DNA of 64,000 nt from Pyrus communis (GCF_963583255.1 NC_084813.1:2295001-2359000); one strand, 5' to 3'; shown: positions 12,502-24,086, counted from the first letter of the stretch. A program made the numbers and translations. The notes: generated by a model from the sequence alone, not told the origin.

Positions 12502-12961
12502 CTACTTCCTCATATTGTAGGCGTTCTACTGCTTTTTCATTTCTTTGTCTTTCATGGTGGTGAAGGTGTAACTACCCTTGCTGCCTACTCTGCTTATCTT
12601 GTACGAACTTTCCCATATGAGATCTATCTTTTTAGAGCCGTCTCTACAGAAAGTGATGAAGGTTTTTCTTAGGATTAGATCTCCAGGCTAGAACTACCGG
12701 ATCTTGGCTTTTTTGTTATAGTTGTAGAGGAGATGTTGCTGGTAGGCTATGATACGGGTCATCACCTTCTCTTGTTTATCTTCTGCCAGATCTAAGTTTA
12801 TGGCCATTTCATTTTTGTTCTGCATGATGCTTGGCAGTAGAGTGCTGATACTTGGTAGTTGGCGTGATGACATAGAGAGGAATGATTGCTTATAAACCAA
12901 ATGCCAAAGAGAAAGGAGTCTCACCGGTTTCTCGTCGTTTGGTTGTGCGATACGCCCATAG
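12502..12961 (-). pseudogene. pol: Tat-A integrase C-terminus (pol end)
   Basis: Minus-strand reading continues directly from the integrase at 14934-16363 across the solo [23 protein letters not shown], then MAINLDLAEDKQEKVMTRII, YNKKAKIR, a GDLILRK block, KISRVGSKGSYTF, and NAYNMRK followed by a TAG stop at 12502-12504. This is the familiar integrase C-terminal region of Tat-lineage Ty3/gypsy polyproteins. In-frame stops and small shifts make it non-functional. The junction codons are interrupted by the solo LTR and its CATAG duplication. Confidence 0.85.
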
Positions 12962-14933
12962 TGGCGTGAAAATTACTTGACACACAAATTAAACCCTATT
13001 TGTGACAATTGTAGTAGATATGTAAGTAGGGATCGTTCTAGACTGGGGATTAACTAGGGATGCTAATCAATATAAATAAGACTCAAAAACACTAAACTAG
13101 ACTCTATAGACTCAAAACTAACTTTAGACACTTAAAACAGCACCCAATAATAAAAAAGGACTCAATTTTAGACTCAATAAGTATTTTGGATGAAAATAGG
13201 ATTTGACTTGACTCAAAAGACTCAAGGAAAACAAGTTTTGACTCAAATATGAAGACTAAATAAAATAGGGATTGTTTTTGACGAATTTTAAACTTAAAAC
13301 AAAGACCTTATAGAAAACACTTTTGAAAAACGAATTTAAGTGAAATAAGTGGGTAAAAGGCTAGTTAGAGGGTCCTTCTCCACACATGATATATGCATAC
13401 GAACCAATGTCTAGTTATTACTCCTTTAGACTATGAATGACAACGCCCTAAATTAGTTGCATCACACAACTAACCCTCAAGTTTTCCTTATTTCATTGAA
13501 GTGAATGAAAACGCATTACAACCAAATTATCTTTTCAAGTTCTTTATATGAGATGCATAACAAAGATACATATCAAAAGTCATTAAGTTTTGTGAAAACT
13601 ATAAGCATTAACAAGGCATTCATCACTATGAAACACATGAGACTCATACCAAGGATTTACTTAACGCGATTGTGACTAGCAACCTGCACTACTTGTAAAT
13701 ATAAGTGAATAACTATTACTTGAAACCCCCTTATACTCTAGCATCAAATTCATGCATGCAAATTAAGTGTTAACCCCCAACCCACATACATAAACCAGTT
13801 TTAATAACTTAGATAAGCAAATCACATTCAAGCCTTAAGAAATAATAACCGGACGGAATCAATTCATATAAAACATATAATTATGGCTTCAAATTCACCT
13901 CCAACTAAAAAGAAGTTAGTTCCTCATGTTCGCAAAACAAAGATAATTAAATTTAAACATTGAACTAAGACTAAGGATAGAAAGAACCAAGAAAACGCTC
14001 CACACTCCAATGGCATGCACGGCACTCCCTTGGATGGCAGATTGCACAAGTCCTTCTCTCCTTCCTTCCTTGCTTGCGGCACTAGGGTGGTGTAGGGTGA
14101 ATTGTGGTGTTTTATGGCTGAAAGTATGAATGCATGAATGAGTGAATGGATGATTGAATGGTGCGGCATAGGGCTGTTTATATAGGCTGCTTATGCACAA
14201 TTAGTGAAGGAAAAAGATTGCACATTCCCATAGAAAAAGGGTTAAGTCTAGGTAGAAACCAAAGGGGATTTGGGATAGGTAGTGCACGGCTAGGATTTAG
14301 GGGATTCTAGAAGGGTAGGTGCGGTACCTTTGTAGGGATAAGATAAGGTTTCTAGAAAGAATGCTTTAGGACAGATTCTTAACCCTAAAGGGACAGACAT
14401 ATGATATAGGTGTAGAAGAAGGATTGCAATTCCTAAACCTATATGAAATGGTGTTTATGCAGCAAAACAAATGGATAAGCTTCTAGAAACTGTTCTAAGC
14501 GTTTAAATATGCACCTAATCCCTTCTAATTAGCTAGATTTAAGGCACAACCTAATTTGGATAGGATAAGATAGGATAATATTAGAGTTAGGAAAGGATAA
14601 GGTTGGTTAGGATATGATAAGATAAGGTTGCATAAGGTTCCTTATTTCTTGCTATTTCCTTATCTTCTTTGCTTTAGGACTTCATCCACCAAATTTGTAG
14701 CTTTTCCTAGCCATTCTTGACTTCAATTTCGCCTATCTTCTTTACTCCATGGTTAAGCTATCTAATCCATGCCCAAAAATGCTCCAATTAGCTTCAAAAT
14801 GCTCTTTCTTGCTCCTTTTGCCATTAGGACCTAAAAACATACGAAAATAACTTAAAAGACTAAAATAAATAGTAATTAACTCACTAAATGCAAGGAAACA
14901 ACATAACTAAGTAGCATAAATATGCTCCTATCA
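12962..14933 (-). mobile_element. Solo LTR of the Athila-like family inside Tat-A integrase
   Basis: The plus strand reads TGGCGTGAAAATTACTTGAC at the left end and ATGCTCCTATCA at the right end. Perfect CATAG duplications flank it (12957-12961 and 14934-14938). Removing it and one CATAG rejoins the Tat-A integrase reading around the RTTKRR motif, which confirms the insertion. At 1972 bp it is shorter and more diverged than the LTRs of the full element, implying an older insertion or a different subfamily. No internal element sequence remains. Confidence 0.95.
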
Positions 14934-16363
14934 CATAGACATCCAGAAAGTTCGTCTGGCCATTTTCCCTTCATGTTAGAGGAATTTCTTGAGGTAGTCA
15001 AGAATCATCTTGCTGAATGCTTCGGCCTCCCCATTGCCTTAGAGACACCTTGGCATGGACATGTGTTGCTTGATGCCATATTTCTAGAAGAACTTCGCCA
15101 AATATTTACCTACGAATTGTGAACCGTTGTTTGTGACGATGGATTAAGGGATGCCAAATTGGCAAATAATGTTCCTCCATATAAAGCGCTCTATGTTTGT
15201 CTGAGTTGTGATTGTTATGGGCTTTACTTTCACCCATTTGGTGAAGTAGTTAATTGCCACGATCATCATGCCTTCACCCCCAGTAGCGGGCGACATTGGC
15301 CTTACCAAGTCGATTGCCCACTGCATGAATGGCCAATGACTCATCTACGAATGTAGTTTACCGGCAAGCAGTGCTGGTACCGCCACGTAGCGTTAACAGC
15401 AGTCGCACTTTTGTATTAACTCCTTAATGTCTTGATGCATAGTAGGCCAGTAGTAGCTTACGTTAAGAACCTTTTGTGCTAAGGATCAGCCTCTGAAATG
15501 ATTTCCACAAATGCCTTTATAAATTAAACTTAGAACATTTAGGTTGTCGAGGCGTGCTAGGCAGTGAAGATGTGGCCCAATGTATGATCTTCCGATGAGA
15601 ATGCCTTTCCACATGTAGTAACGTGTTGCCTTTGTTTGGAGCTTTCTAAACTCCAATCTTTCCATAGGGAGTGTGCCATTGACCAGGTCTTGCCAATTTG
15701 GAGTTGTACTAACATGTGACACCTCAGCTGCTGGCTCTGCCTCTATGCTTGGCTTGTCAAGATATTCCACCATAATAGAGCATTTGAGTTGATGGTCGAG
15801 GGCGAAGCCTAGGTTGACCTAGCGAGTCTAAGTGGGTGTTGTCTTCCCTCGGCACTTGAGTGAGGGTGTAAGTCTAAAACCTCTCAAGTTGATTTCGTGC
15901 CTTCTCTAAGTATTGGACCACCTTTAAATGTTTTGTTGTGTAGTTCCTAGTAGTCTAGTTGGTGATTAGATGGGAATCAGAATGAATTGCAAGCTTTTTC
16001 ACCGCCAAGTCTCTTTCCATTTAGAGGCTTGCTAATAGGGCTTCGAACTCTGTTTTGTTGTTAAATTCTTTGAAGCCTAAATTGATTGCTTGCATGAGCA
16101 TTAAACCATCTAAGGTGACAAGGACCACGCCTGTCCCTGAGCCTTTGTAGTTGGATGCGTTATCAACGTGCAAATGCTAGAAGTCTTCATCGGTGTAATA
16201 GGCATGACTAGGGCATGTTCGATTGCCTCGTTGGGTCGTTCTATTACATTGCTTAGGCTAGGCGTGAAGGCGCAATAGAAAGCTGTGGAGCTAGGGCCAT
16301 GTTACACGCAACAGGAGATGCTCAACTGCAGGTACATATTGCTCTTATGTAGAATCTTTTGGG
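14934..16363 (-). pseudogene. pol: Tat-A pol: second RNase H and integrase core
   Basis: Read from 16363 downward, the minus strand gives a plant Tat-type second RNase H (LHVDNASNYKGSGTGVVLVT, then LAVKKLAIHSDSHLIT), a linker (MVEYLDKPSIEAEPAAEVSH), the integrase zinc region (YYWPTMHQDIKELIQKCDCC) and the catalytic core (WPFMQWAIDLVRP, GGEGMMIVAINYFTKWV). The second catalytic aspartate motif, normally TDNG, reads TNNG, so this copy has lost it. The glutamate region (GNGEAEAFSKM) remains. Several stops interrupt the frame. A second RNase H is characteristic of the Tat lineage. The 5' continuation of the host element resumes at 26872 beyond the inserted Athila-like element. Confidence 0.88.
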
Positions 16364-16368
16364 GTGAC

Positions 16369-19041
16369 TGGTGCGAGAATTATACGCGCACAAATTAAAC
16401 CCTCTTTTGACAATTGTAGTATAAGTATAAGTAGGGATCGTTCTGGACCGGGGATTAGGAGGGATTGTTAATCACTTGGAAACTGACTCAAAAACGTAAA
16501 AACACAATATAAAACACTATACTAGACTCAAAGAATGCAAAATTAAAGTTTAAAACACTAAGACAAACCAAAAACTCAAAATGCTTTAAAACACAAACTA
16601 AATTGAATTCTAACTAAAATGAACATTAAAGCAAAAGGGGGATTGAGGTTTTTACGAAAATTGAAATAACGACACAAGTTAATAAACTAGACAGAATGTA
16701 AATATGAAATTTATGGATGAATGCTAGCTAAGGGGTTCATCTCCATACATGTTACACTTGCATACAAGATTGATTCTCAGTTGGTCTATCGATAAATTAT
16801 GAAACTCAACACTCCGGGTTAATTAGGTCCGCTTAAATTAACCGTCAAGTTTTCCTTAAGTTAATGAATTGGATGGGTTAGCGCAACGCAATTCACAACA
16901 TTCTCCAAAAGTCCTTTACGTGAACAGCACAATAAAGAAACAGTTAAAGATCATTAAGCATCATGAAAACTATAAGTGTTGACGAGGCATTCGTTACTAT
17001 GGAATACGCATGAAACTCGTGCCAAGAATTCATTTAACGCGATTGTTTATAAGCAACCTCCACTACTTGTGAATATAAGTTCATAACGATTAGGTGAAAC
17101 TCACTTATATTCTAGCGTCATATTCATGCATGAAAATTAAGCGCGCATTCTTAATAAACATACATAAATAAGTTATCAATCAAACGGTTAAACAAATTGA
17201 ATCAACAACTTATGAAATTCCAACGAAAGTTAATCAATTCATATTGCAAGTATAAACATAGTTTCGAATCACCCCCTAGCTAAAGGGGGATTAGTTCCTC
17301 ATTACTTTGAAATCAAAGAAACACCTAAACATTCCAACAACTCAAACTTGAATTGTATGAACGTTTAGGCATTCTTCTCTTCCATTCCTCATACGTACAA
17401 AACAAAGAGAATTGAATTTAAACTTTGAAATCAAAGAAACACCTAAACATTCCAACAACTCAAACTTGAATTGTATGAACGTTTAGGCCCTCTTATCTTC
17501 CTCGTTGTTGTAGCACAAGGTCTAAGGTGAGGTTTGGGGAATTATGGAAATGGATGAGGAATGGTGGAAGGGGGACTCACGGTTTTGGATTCTAAGGGGA
17601 AGTGTTTGTGTTAGTTGTGGTGTGAGAAATGGAGAGATGGAGTGGGGAGTGAATGAATGACAAATGAATGAAGTGTGTGTGGTTTATATAGGGAGAGAAT
17701 GGGTGAGAATGTGGCTGCAATGCATGTGAAAAACAGCTAGGAAAGTGGGTGGAAAGCTGGAATTGCACAAGGGGAATGCTGGAAAGCCAAGGGAACCCAC
17801 GGCATTGAAGGTTTTGGTGCATGTGTTGGCTGATTTGTTTGTTGGGAAAAGCTTGTGAAAGCATGTGAATGTTGTTTGTGTGAAGTGTGTGTGAATGCAT
17901 GTGGATTAAAGAGTGAATGATGGCTGAAATAATGATGGAAAACAGCTAGGAAAAGTATGGAATGCATGTGAAATGTAAAGGGAAAAACTGGAAATGGGAA
18001 TGAAGGCCACGGCATGGGATGTTTTTCTGGAATGATGGCAGGTTGTGTATGTGTTTGGGAAGAGAATAAATGTATGATGGTGGCTGAATGATTAAAGGGA
18101 ATGAATGGGAGTGACACTAGGTTGGTTATGCATGTGGAATGTAGGTGTGTAGGTGCTGAAAATGCATGTGAATGCATGCTGGAAATGGGAGTGAAATGCA
18201 CGGTATTGAGTTGGGAAATGAATGATTAAATGTGCATGTGGGTGAATGTGAAGGGAATGCATGTGTTGATTGATTTGTGGTGCAATGATGAAAGTCAAAG
18301 TGGAAGAATGTGGCTGAAATGGTTGAGGAAGGCACGGCAATGGATTAGGGGGAGCATGTGCTTGTAGGGTTGATATGTTTGAAGATGCATGTGTTGAATT
18401 GGTGGTTGAATGATGAAAGAATAAGTGAATGATTATGATAAGTGATAAGTGAATGATTATGATAAGTGTATGATATGTTAAGTGATAAGTGAATGATATG
18501 TTAAGTGATAAGTGAATGATATGATAAGTGATAAATGAATGATATGTTAAGTGATAAATGAATGATATGTGGTGAGTGATAAGTGAATGGAAGTGATAAG
18601 TGATAAGTGAATGGTTTGATAAGTGAATGATATGATAAGTGAATGCTTTAAGTGTTTAAAATAGGGAACAAAGCCCTTCCTTGCATGGCAAGGAAGGGAG
18701 ACACAAGGAAACACACGACAATGTCCTAAGGTTGCAAGGAATGTTGTTTTTGTGTTCTAAAATGCGTAAGAGTCTTCAATGATGCTTAAACATGAGGTCT
18801 TTTAGGATTTAACTTTCCTACTTCAAGTCTTTAATTTCGTCCATCCTCTTGGCTCCAAGCATATGATATCCATTCCAATCTCTAATTTGCTCCAAAAGGC
18901 TCCAAAAGGCATCCTTTTGCATACCTTGCCCTTAGAACCTGAAAACACACAAAAAAAGCATAAAGGACTAAAATAACTAGAGAAACATAACGTAAATGCA
19001 CGAGAACAAGCCATTTAAGTCGCATGAATATGCTCCTATCA
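16369..19041 (-). repeat. 3' LTR of the complete Athila-like element
   Basis: The LTR has a TATA box on the minus strand (ccctatataaacc, 17692-17704). The 18416-18650 stretch is a minisatellite of about 23-bp units (aagtgataagtgaatgatat type), with one more unit than the other LTR. The Met/His/Phe/Pro-rich open frames on the minus strand (for example 17737-18201) reflect simple sequence, not a plausible protein. Confidence 0.93.
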
Positions 19042-19058
19042 AATACCCCCACACTTAT
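19042..19058 (-). promoter_or_regulatory. Polypurine tract
   Basis: On the minus strand agataagtgtgggggtattt immediately precedes the 3' LTR start TGATAGG. The purine-rich run and its position fit the second-strand primer of an LTR retrotransposon. Confidence 0.75.
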
Positions 19059-20819
19059 CTTTTGCTAGTCCTCGAGCAAAACAGAAAGAAAAACAAAACA
19101 AAACCAAACAAAACAAAGCAAGTAAAACACAACCTAAACCTTCCAACAACCGTCTTAGGGATTTCCAATGCACATGACACGTTAAAAATCATCATTCACA
19201 CAGATTTTAGTCATCTTCACACTTAAGTACATTCTTAATCATAGTCACCATATACTAGTTCACAATTAAGCATTTAAAACCATGTTTTGAATGTAGTAAC
19301 ATGCCTTAGAGAATTTGCTCAATTCCTTACAAGATATGCACTCAATTTTCACTCAGATTTTCTAACTACACACCCTAATCTAGTCATATGTGAGAAGATT
19401 GATGTAAACATGAAAACGAACACTCACATATATGTATCACAAAGAACGCAATTTCTGGAGTTAATAAGCATGTTTAGATATGATTTCATGAATGGAATGC
19501 TACTACTTAGATGCGAGAACCAGTGACACCATAAGCTCATATCAATTCCAAACTCCACAAATTGAAACACATAACACTCAAGATAGAAGCATAAGGGTTG
19601 AAACGGAGCTAAAGGTGTTTGGCTAACAAAGAAGGGATATGGAAAACAAAGGTTCTTAAAGAAATAGCGAGCAAAGCATTTGAATTAACGTAGAATTCAC
19701 TTTTGAATGAAAACTCAACTTTTGAACAAGGGGGAACAAGCTCTTTTTCCTTTCTTTCTTTTCTTTTCTGTTTTTCTTTTTCATATGTTTTTCACAATTT
19801 TTTTTTTCTTTTCTTTTGACTCTCAAAACATACATAAACACTTAAGAACAAAACATTTTCTCCCCCACACTCATTTTCTTTCATAATGTAACTCAAAAGG
19901 AATTCATTTAAGTCATGCTCACTATCATTTAAGAACAAGGGTGTGGATTGTCCTAAACTAGGCTAGGTAAGGGGTGATGTGGGTAACAAAGAAAATAGGC
20001 TTAAAAAAAACTCAAAGGGGTTAAAACTTACAACAAATACGAAATATGGGAAGTAAGGCTATTTGGTTATGGTGGCAACTACACAACTTCATCTTGATAT
20101 ATGTTATGCAATTCAATGTCATGCTTTGAATGAAACGGATATAAGTTCTAGCATTTAGTTCTATCATGATACAATTGCATTCTAAGTAGCAACCAAGCAA
20201 GGAATGATGAGATCATGCAACGACTTTAGAAAACAAGAAATCACAGATTATAACTCTCCAAAGAAGGCAATGGCTCGAGTCTCACAGGGTTGTAGCGTTT
20301 GTTTGAGTTCCTTCCTTCAAGCATGTTACTAAAACGAATTTTTCTTTTATAATTGCATGTGAAGTTATACATTATAACCATAACCAAGCATATACCAAGA
20401 GTAAATCAAACTTTCATCCATGTTTATAATTCGCTTTAACAGTCATGCAATTACAAACCAAATCCTTTTCATTTTGTTGGAAGATACCCTAAGACACAAA
20501 CACACAAAAACGACTCAAAACACTCTTTTTAGGCTTTTCAAAACATTTTTTTTCAAATTTTTATGTGATTTTCGGAGTTATAAAACAAAACACACTAAAA
20601 CACTCTAAAACAATTTAAAAACACCTTAAAACAGCAAGGAACAACATTTGAAGTTATGGGTGATAAAATCCCATGAATTTGCATAAATATACTTAGTTAC
20701 CCCCCCCCCCCCCCCCCACACTTAAATCAAACATTGTCCTCAATGTTTTAAGCATAGATTCACACAAAACATAAGTAAACACACAAAAAGCAATTCAACA
20801 TACTAAACATGGCAGAATG
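19059..20819 (-). other. Non-coding 3' interior of the Athila-like element
   Basis: No protein of known type is encoded. The stretch holds A/C-rich runs and, at 20701-20717, a run of 17 cytosines. On the minus strand this run lies inside a second polypurine-like context (taagtg-t-G17-ta) that closely resembles the real tract at 19042. Confidence 0.6.
20701..20717 (-). repeat. G17 homopolymer in a polypurine-like motif
   Basis: Seventeen cytosines on the plus strand, followed by acacttaaatcaaacattg. On the minus strand this reads gaggacaatg, then tttaagtgt and G17, a motif typical of the region upstream of the 3' LTR in Athila-like elements. The length may vary by slippage or sequencing. Confidence 0.8.
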
Positions 20820-22031
20820 TAATTAACAAAGAGAAGAGTTTAGGGACGCAAATCTGGTTATGGAGTGTAAATTCCATCTTCTCTTTGGTGATTGCATTGA
20901 GGCACGATCTTGGTGATTCCACAGGCTTACTCTTGAACTGGTTTCCACCCATTGTTGATTTTCCTTTGTGCTACTTCTTGAACTGGGCAGCAGGATGGTT
21001 CTTTTGGTCTCCCCCGAAGGTCTGAGCTTATCCCTTTGGTTTGTTTCTTTGTTCAATCTTTCCAATTCGTATTGAAAAGGGTTGGAGGATAACTCAGCCT
21101 ATGTTTGTCTCCACATGCTTCAATGTATCATTTTCACTTGCCTTACTCGCTCCCCTTTGCAGAAGTGGTCCCTTCTCCGGAAGTGTATCAACCGTTGAAG
21201 ATGACTACTCGAGAGCAACGCTAGGTAAGCAATCAGGAATAGATTCCAGGCAGTTGGCTCCAGATCGGAAGACTGACTCCAAGTGCCGGCTGATTGCTTC
21301 TTTTACTTTGCCATGCGAGTAAGAACAAGGACAAAGAAAAAGACAGGGAAAGAGCATGATATGAGATACTTTTGCTTTTGACCTTGATGATATGAGATAC
21401 CTTTGCTTTTGAAGAAGCGGTGAATGAATCAGCATATTTCAATCCGCCGTTTCCTCCTGGGTCATCTGTACTCCAGGCATCTGGTATCATCTTTGGGGAA
21501 GAAGAAAGAATTGAGTATTTCGAAAGGCTTTGCTGGGAGTGCGCCCTCAGAGGTGAGGGAGAGTTGGGCATTTTCTTCAGGTCTGCCTTGCCATAAAAAA
21601 TGAAGGTCGACATATATAGAGATAATAGCAAGTGGTGGTACTTTTTACCCTTGTCGACAAACGTTTTGATCCCGCAAATCCGGCTTTTTGAAATAGTGGT
21701 GCCTCTTCGATTTCTGAATACGCCTCTTAGATTTCTGAGCAGGCGCCCCTTCGATTTCTTAACGGCGCCCCTTCGCTTTCTGAATGACACGTGGTAGTGC
21801 AGATGCGGCTCCTTTTGACAAAGCTGCACGCGTCTTCTGAAAAGCAGAGAAAGCGTCGCCGAACTTTGCGCTTGTCGGCTAAAGATGTGTAGTTGCGATG
21901 ATGGCCTCCACGTGTTTTCAGCTTTGTCAGAAATCTTTTGACAAAGTTGAACGCGTTTTCTGAAAAGCCGAGGGAGCGTCGTCTAACTTACGCCGGAAAA
22001 TCCGGCTCTTTGAATCGGTGGACGCGTCGCC

Positions 22032-22045
22032 TTGGCTTTTTATAG
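22032..22045 (+). promoter_or_regulatory. TATA-box candidate for the 22163 gene
   Basis: The motif gctttttatagagc lies about 120 bp before the ATG at 22163, followed by a C-rich leader without upstream ATGs in the last 80 bases. The spacing is similar to the antisense genes of Tat-B and Tat-C. Confidence 0.5.
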
Positions 22046-22162
22046 AGCTATCGATCACCGCCAACATACACACTCTGAAGATCTCCCATTCTTGAAAATC
22101 GTCTCCGGCCCTTCGAAATTTAACTCCATCCACCCCTTCTCTTTGAACACTTTTGAAAGAAA

Positions 22163-22849
22163 ATGGCAAACTCATCGAACCTTAGCTTAGATTTAAGTCT
22201 CAGCAGCGATCCGGTTGCGCCCCGTCAAGGTAATGTATGGCGCCCTTCTTTTTTATCTTCTAACGGTCCTCTTTCAGGTGAAGACTCTGTGATGCAGGAC
22301 GCCACAACAGCTACAATAGTAGCTAGGAACCTCCTCACTCCAAAAGATAGTAGGCTGCTGTCAGGACGGTCCGATGAGTTGGCCGTTCAAGAGTCCCTCG
22401 CACATAGTGTTCAGTGTGCGAGCTCTGTGTCCAACATGGGCCTACGCCTGCTTGCCCACTCCCGTCAGGTGGAATCGTTGATGGCAGAGGTGGAAAGTCT
22501 TAAGCAGGAAATCAAACAGCTTAAGTACGAGAATAGAAGTTTGCATGTGCTTGCAAATAACTATTCGGCGGACATGAAGAGGAAGCTTGATGAGCTACAA
22601 GAATCTGAGGGTCGAATTCACAGTGACCGTCAAAGGCTTGCGTCTTATCTCCAGAGGCACCTTTTTCCTGGGTCATCCAGCGTTTGGCCAAGTATTGAGG
22701 CCTGGAATGCTCTAGCTCCGATGCCTCCCGCTCCGATGCCTTCCGCTTCATTGCCTCCCGCTCCGATGCCTTCCGCTTCTATGCCTCCCGCTTCTATGCC
22801 TTCTGCTTCGACGCCTCCTAGTGGGGCTTCACGTAAACATCCTCTGTGA
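22163..22849 (+). CDS. Uncharacterised coiled-coil protein with Pro/Met repeats, retroelement-associated
   Basis: An uninterrupted 228-residue frame begins MANSSNLSLDLSLSSD. Residues about 85-165 form a coiled coil (SRQVESLMAEVESLKQEIKQ, then MKRKLDELQESEG). The C-terminus from about residue 180 is a minisatellite-coded tail of alternating MPPAP, MPSAS and MPPAS units. No catalytic motif, signal peptide or membrane segment is seen. It runs opposite to the Athila-like element that contains it and opposite to the gag-like gene at 23061-24086, with its own TATA candidate upstream. I recall similar proteins in apple and pear annotations as uncharacterised, transposon-linked genes; the function is unknown. 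It is intact here, unlike the antisense genes of Tat-A to Tat-C. Confidence 0.6.
   Translation: MANSSNLSLDLSLSSDPVAPRQGNVWRPSFLSSNGPLSGEDSVMQDATTATIVARNLLTPKDSRLLSGRSDELAVQESLAHSVQCASSVSNMGLRLLAHSRQVESLMAEVESLKQEIKQLKYENRSLHVLANNYSADMKRKLDELQESEGRIHSDRQRLASYLQRHLFPGSSSVWPSIEAWNALAPMPPAPMPSASLPPAPMPSASMPPASMPSASTPPSGASRKHPL
22724..22820 (+). repeat. Coding minisatellite (Met-Pro-Pro/Ser-Ala units)
   Basis: About seven 15-bp units alternate between atgcctcccgctccg and atgccttccgcttct types. They encode the MPPAP/MPSAS tail of the 22163 protein and are likely variable in length between copies. Confidence 0.85.
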
Positions 22850-22878
22850 AGGCGCCATTTTTCTCCATGTTTAGTATC

Positions 22879-22929
22879 TTTTTTTTTTTTTTTTTTTTTT
22901 TTTCCTTTTTTTTTTTTTTTTTTTTTTTT
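22879..22929. repeat. Interrupted poly-T tract
   Basis: Two runs of more than 20 thymines are separated by cc, directly downstream of the 22163 gene. On the minus strand it is an A-tract. Confidence 0.85.
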
Positions 22930-23060
22930 ATTAACATAAATAAAATCAAACGGCATGGAATTGGTCCTTGAATGGAAGGTGATACTTGAAGTGAACCGGC
23001 ATTGGTTTGAATTCTAGTGTAGGTGCCTGATTCAAAAAAAATAGCAAGTTAGTATAAAAT

Positions 23061-24086
23061 CTAATGGAATTTGGAAAAAAAAAACTTACTTGTTTTGTCC
23101 GACAAGAACTCAATGACAAACACCACTCCTTTGAAAGTTTCAGGGATATTGGACTTGGCCAGATTGCAAGTGATGGTTATGACTTGTCCAATGTCATCAA
23201 ATTTAACTTCTTTGGATTTTGTGGTTTCAAGAACGTCCTCTTTGATGAATTCATGACACTCCCTACTTGTCACCTTTGGAAGGGCTTCCAAGATGTCTTT
23301 TTCACCTTCTTCTTCCTTGGAAGTCATGAATCTGCAAGGAATAGGGATACTTGTTGGAACGGGGTTAAAAATAATGAAATTTGGAACAACCATACCTGTA
23401 TTAGATGGCAAAGGAGCAATAGGTGCCTCCGGTAAAGGTGTTTCCACCATTTCCGTGGGTTGGGTGTATTCCTCTTCCTTGTGATTTGATTTTGATGGTT
23501 GAGGGTCCGTTCCAACCTCCTTGTCACTTCTCAACATGATAGCATTGGTGGTTTCAAATTCTCCCTTCTGATTTGCAATGGTTGAACTAGGGAGTTCGCC
23601 TTGGTCGCAAAATTGTCCTTCGAACTCCGCTATCTGCCCAATTTGCTTTTCCAGAGTAGTAAGTAATTGAAAAATCGTATCATTATCATTTGAATTACCT
23701 ACATTACTTTGGGCAGGTTGTGGTGGTTGCATAGGCGTTGAATAGAACTCCTCATACGGCTGCCAATATCCTTCTTGTTGAGCCTCATTGTCTTGATTTT
23801 GTGAGCCCTGCACCAAACAAATTAATTCATTAAGCTTTTGATTATAATCTATTGACGAACTTAAATTTGGTTGGGCATATTGAATATGAGGTTGTGGTGG
23901 CTGCCAATATCCTTCTTGTTGAACATGTTGAGGTTCCCACCACATAGAGTTTGAATGATCACTCCAATCCGAATTGTAAGTATTGGAAAACACGTTATTC
24001 CTTGATTGAAGATCAAATATATCAATGCTTTGCATTTGGGACCTTTTCATGAGCTGTGACAAAAGAGAAGCATTATCAAGTGCCAT
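23061..24086 (-). CDS. gag: Athila-like gag-spacer protein of the non-autonomous element
   Basis: An intact 341-residue frame starts about 110 bases inside the PBS. Residues about 45-120 are Gln/Pro/Trp-rich with repeats of QQEGYWQP. Around residues 140-190 lies LEKQIGQIAE, then GELPSSTIAN and NAIMLRSDKE, which match the conserved gag C-terminal region of Athila-type elements (usual form LENQIGQLA, GSLPSDTE, AITLRSGK). The N-terminal gag core that forms particles is missing, as are the protease and polymerase domains. The C-terminal 100 residues are acidic and not recognised. It is probably expressed from the 5' LTR at 24217-26866. An intact frame in an otherwise enzyme-free element suggests either youth or selection for a packaging-related role. 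Confidence 0.7.
   Translation of the reverse strand: MALDNASLLSQLMKRSQMQSIDIFDLQSRNNVFSNTYNSDWSDHSNSMWWEPQHVQQEGYWQPPQPHIQYAQPNLSSSIDYNQKLNELICLVQGSQNQDNEAQQEGYWQPYEEFYSTPMQPPQPAQSNVGNSNDNDTIFQLLTTLEKQIGQIAEFEGQFCDQGELPSSTIANQKGEFETTNAIMLRSDKEVGTDPQPSKSNHKEEEYTQPTEMVETPLPEAPIAPLPSNTGMVVPNFIIFNPVPTSIPIPCRFMTSKEEEGEKDILEALPKVTSRECHEFIKEDVLETTKSKEVKFDDIGQVITITCNLAKSNIPETFKGVVFVIEFLSDKTSKFFFSKFH

Larger units (their letters stand above)
20820..22960. mobile_element. Putative 3' LTR plus antisense gene of another gypsy element
   Basis: The minus strand at about 21000-21800 looks like LTR promoter/leader sequence (a ctctatatatg TATA-like motif near 21613-21623). Next to it a plus-strand gene (22163-22849) reads away from it. 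This copies the arrangement of Tat-A and Tat-C: 3' LTR, then an antisense gene. Poly-T tracts at 22879-22929 mark the right edge. I could not define terminal TG/CA ends or a duplication, so whether this is a separate nested fragment or part of the host element is unresolved. Confidence 0.35.

Noticed and set aside
13916..14200. Overlapping minus-strand frames of 81 and 94 codons
   Set aside because: They lie inside a solo LTR whose ends and duplication are clear; composition is simple and no protein family fits.
15144..15356. Plus-strand frame overlapping the integrase core
   Set aside because: Shadow of the minus-strand integrase, which has clear catalytic-core motifs.
17592..18340. Open frames of 69-154 codons rich in His, Phe, Met and Pro, repeated at 25440-26188
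   Set aside because: They lie wholly inside the two LTRs and reflect atg/tgaatg-rich simple sequence on the opposite strand. Presence in both LTRs is not independent evidence, and no domain is visible.
18416..18650. Regular repeats that could be mistaken for a CRISPR array
   Set aside because: The units are contiguous 23-bp minisatellite copies without unique spacers, inside an LTR of a plant element.
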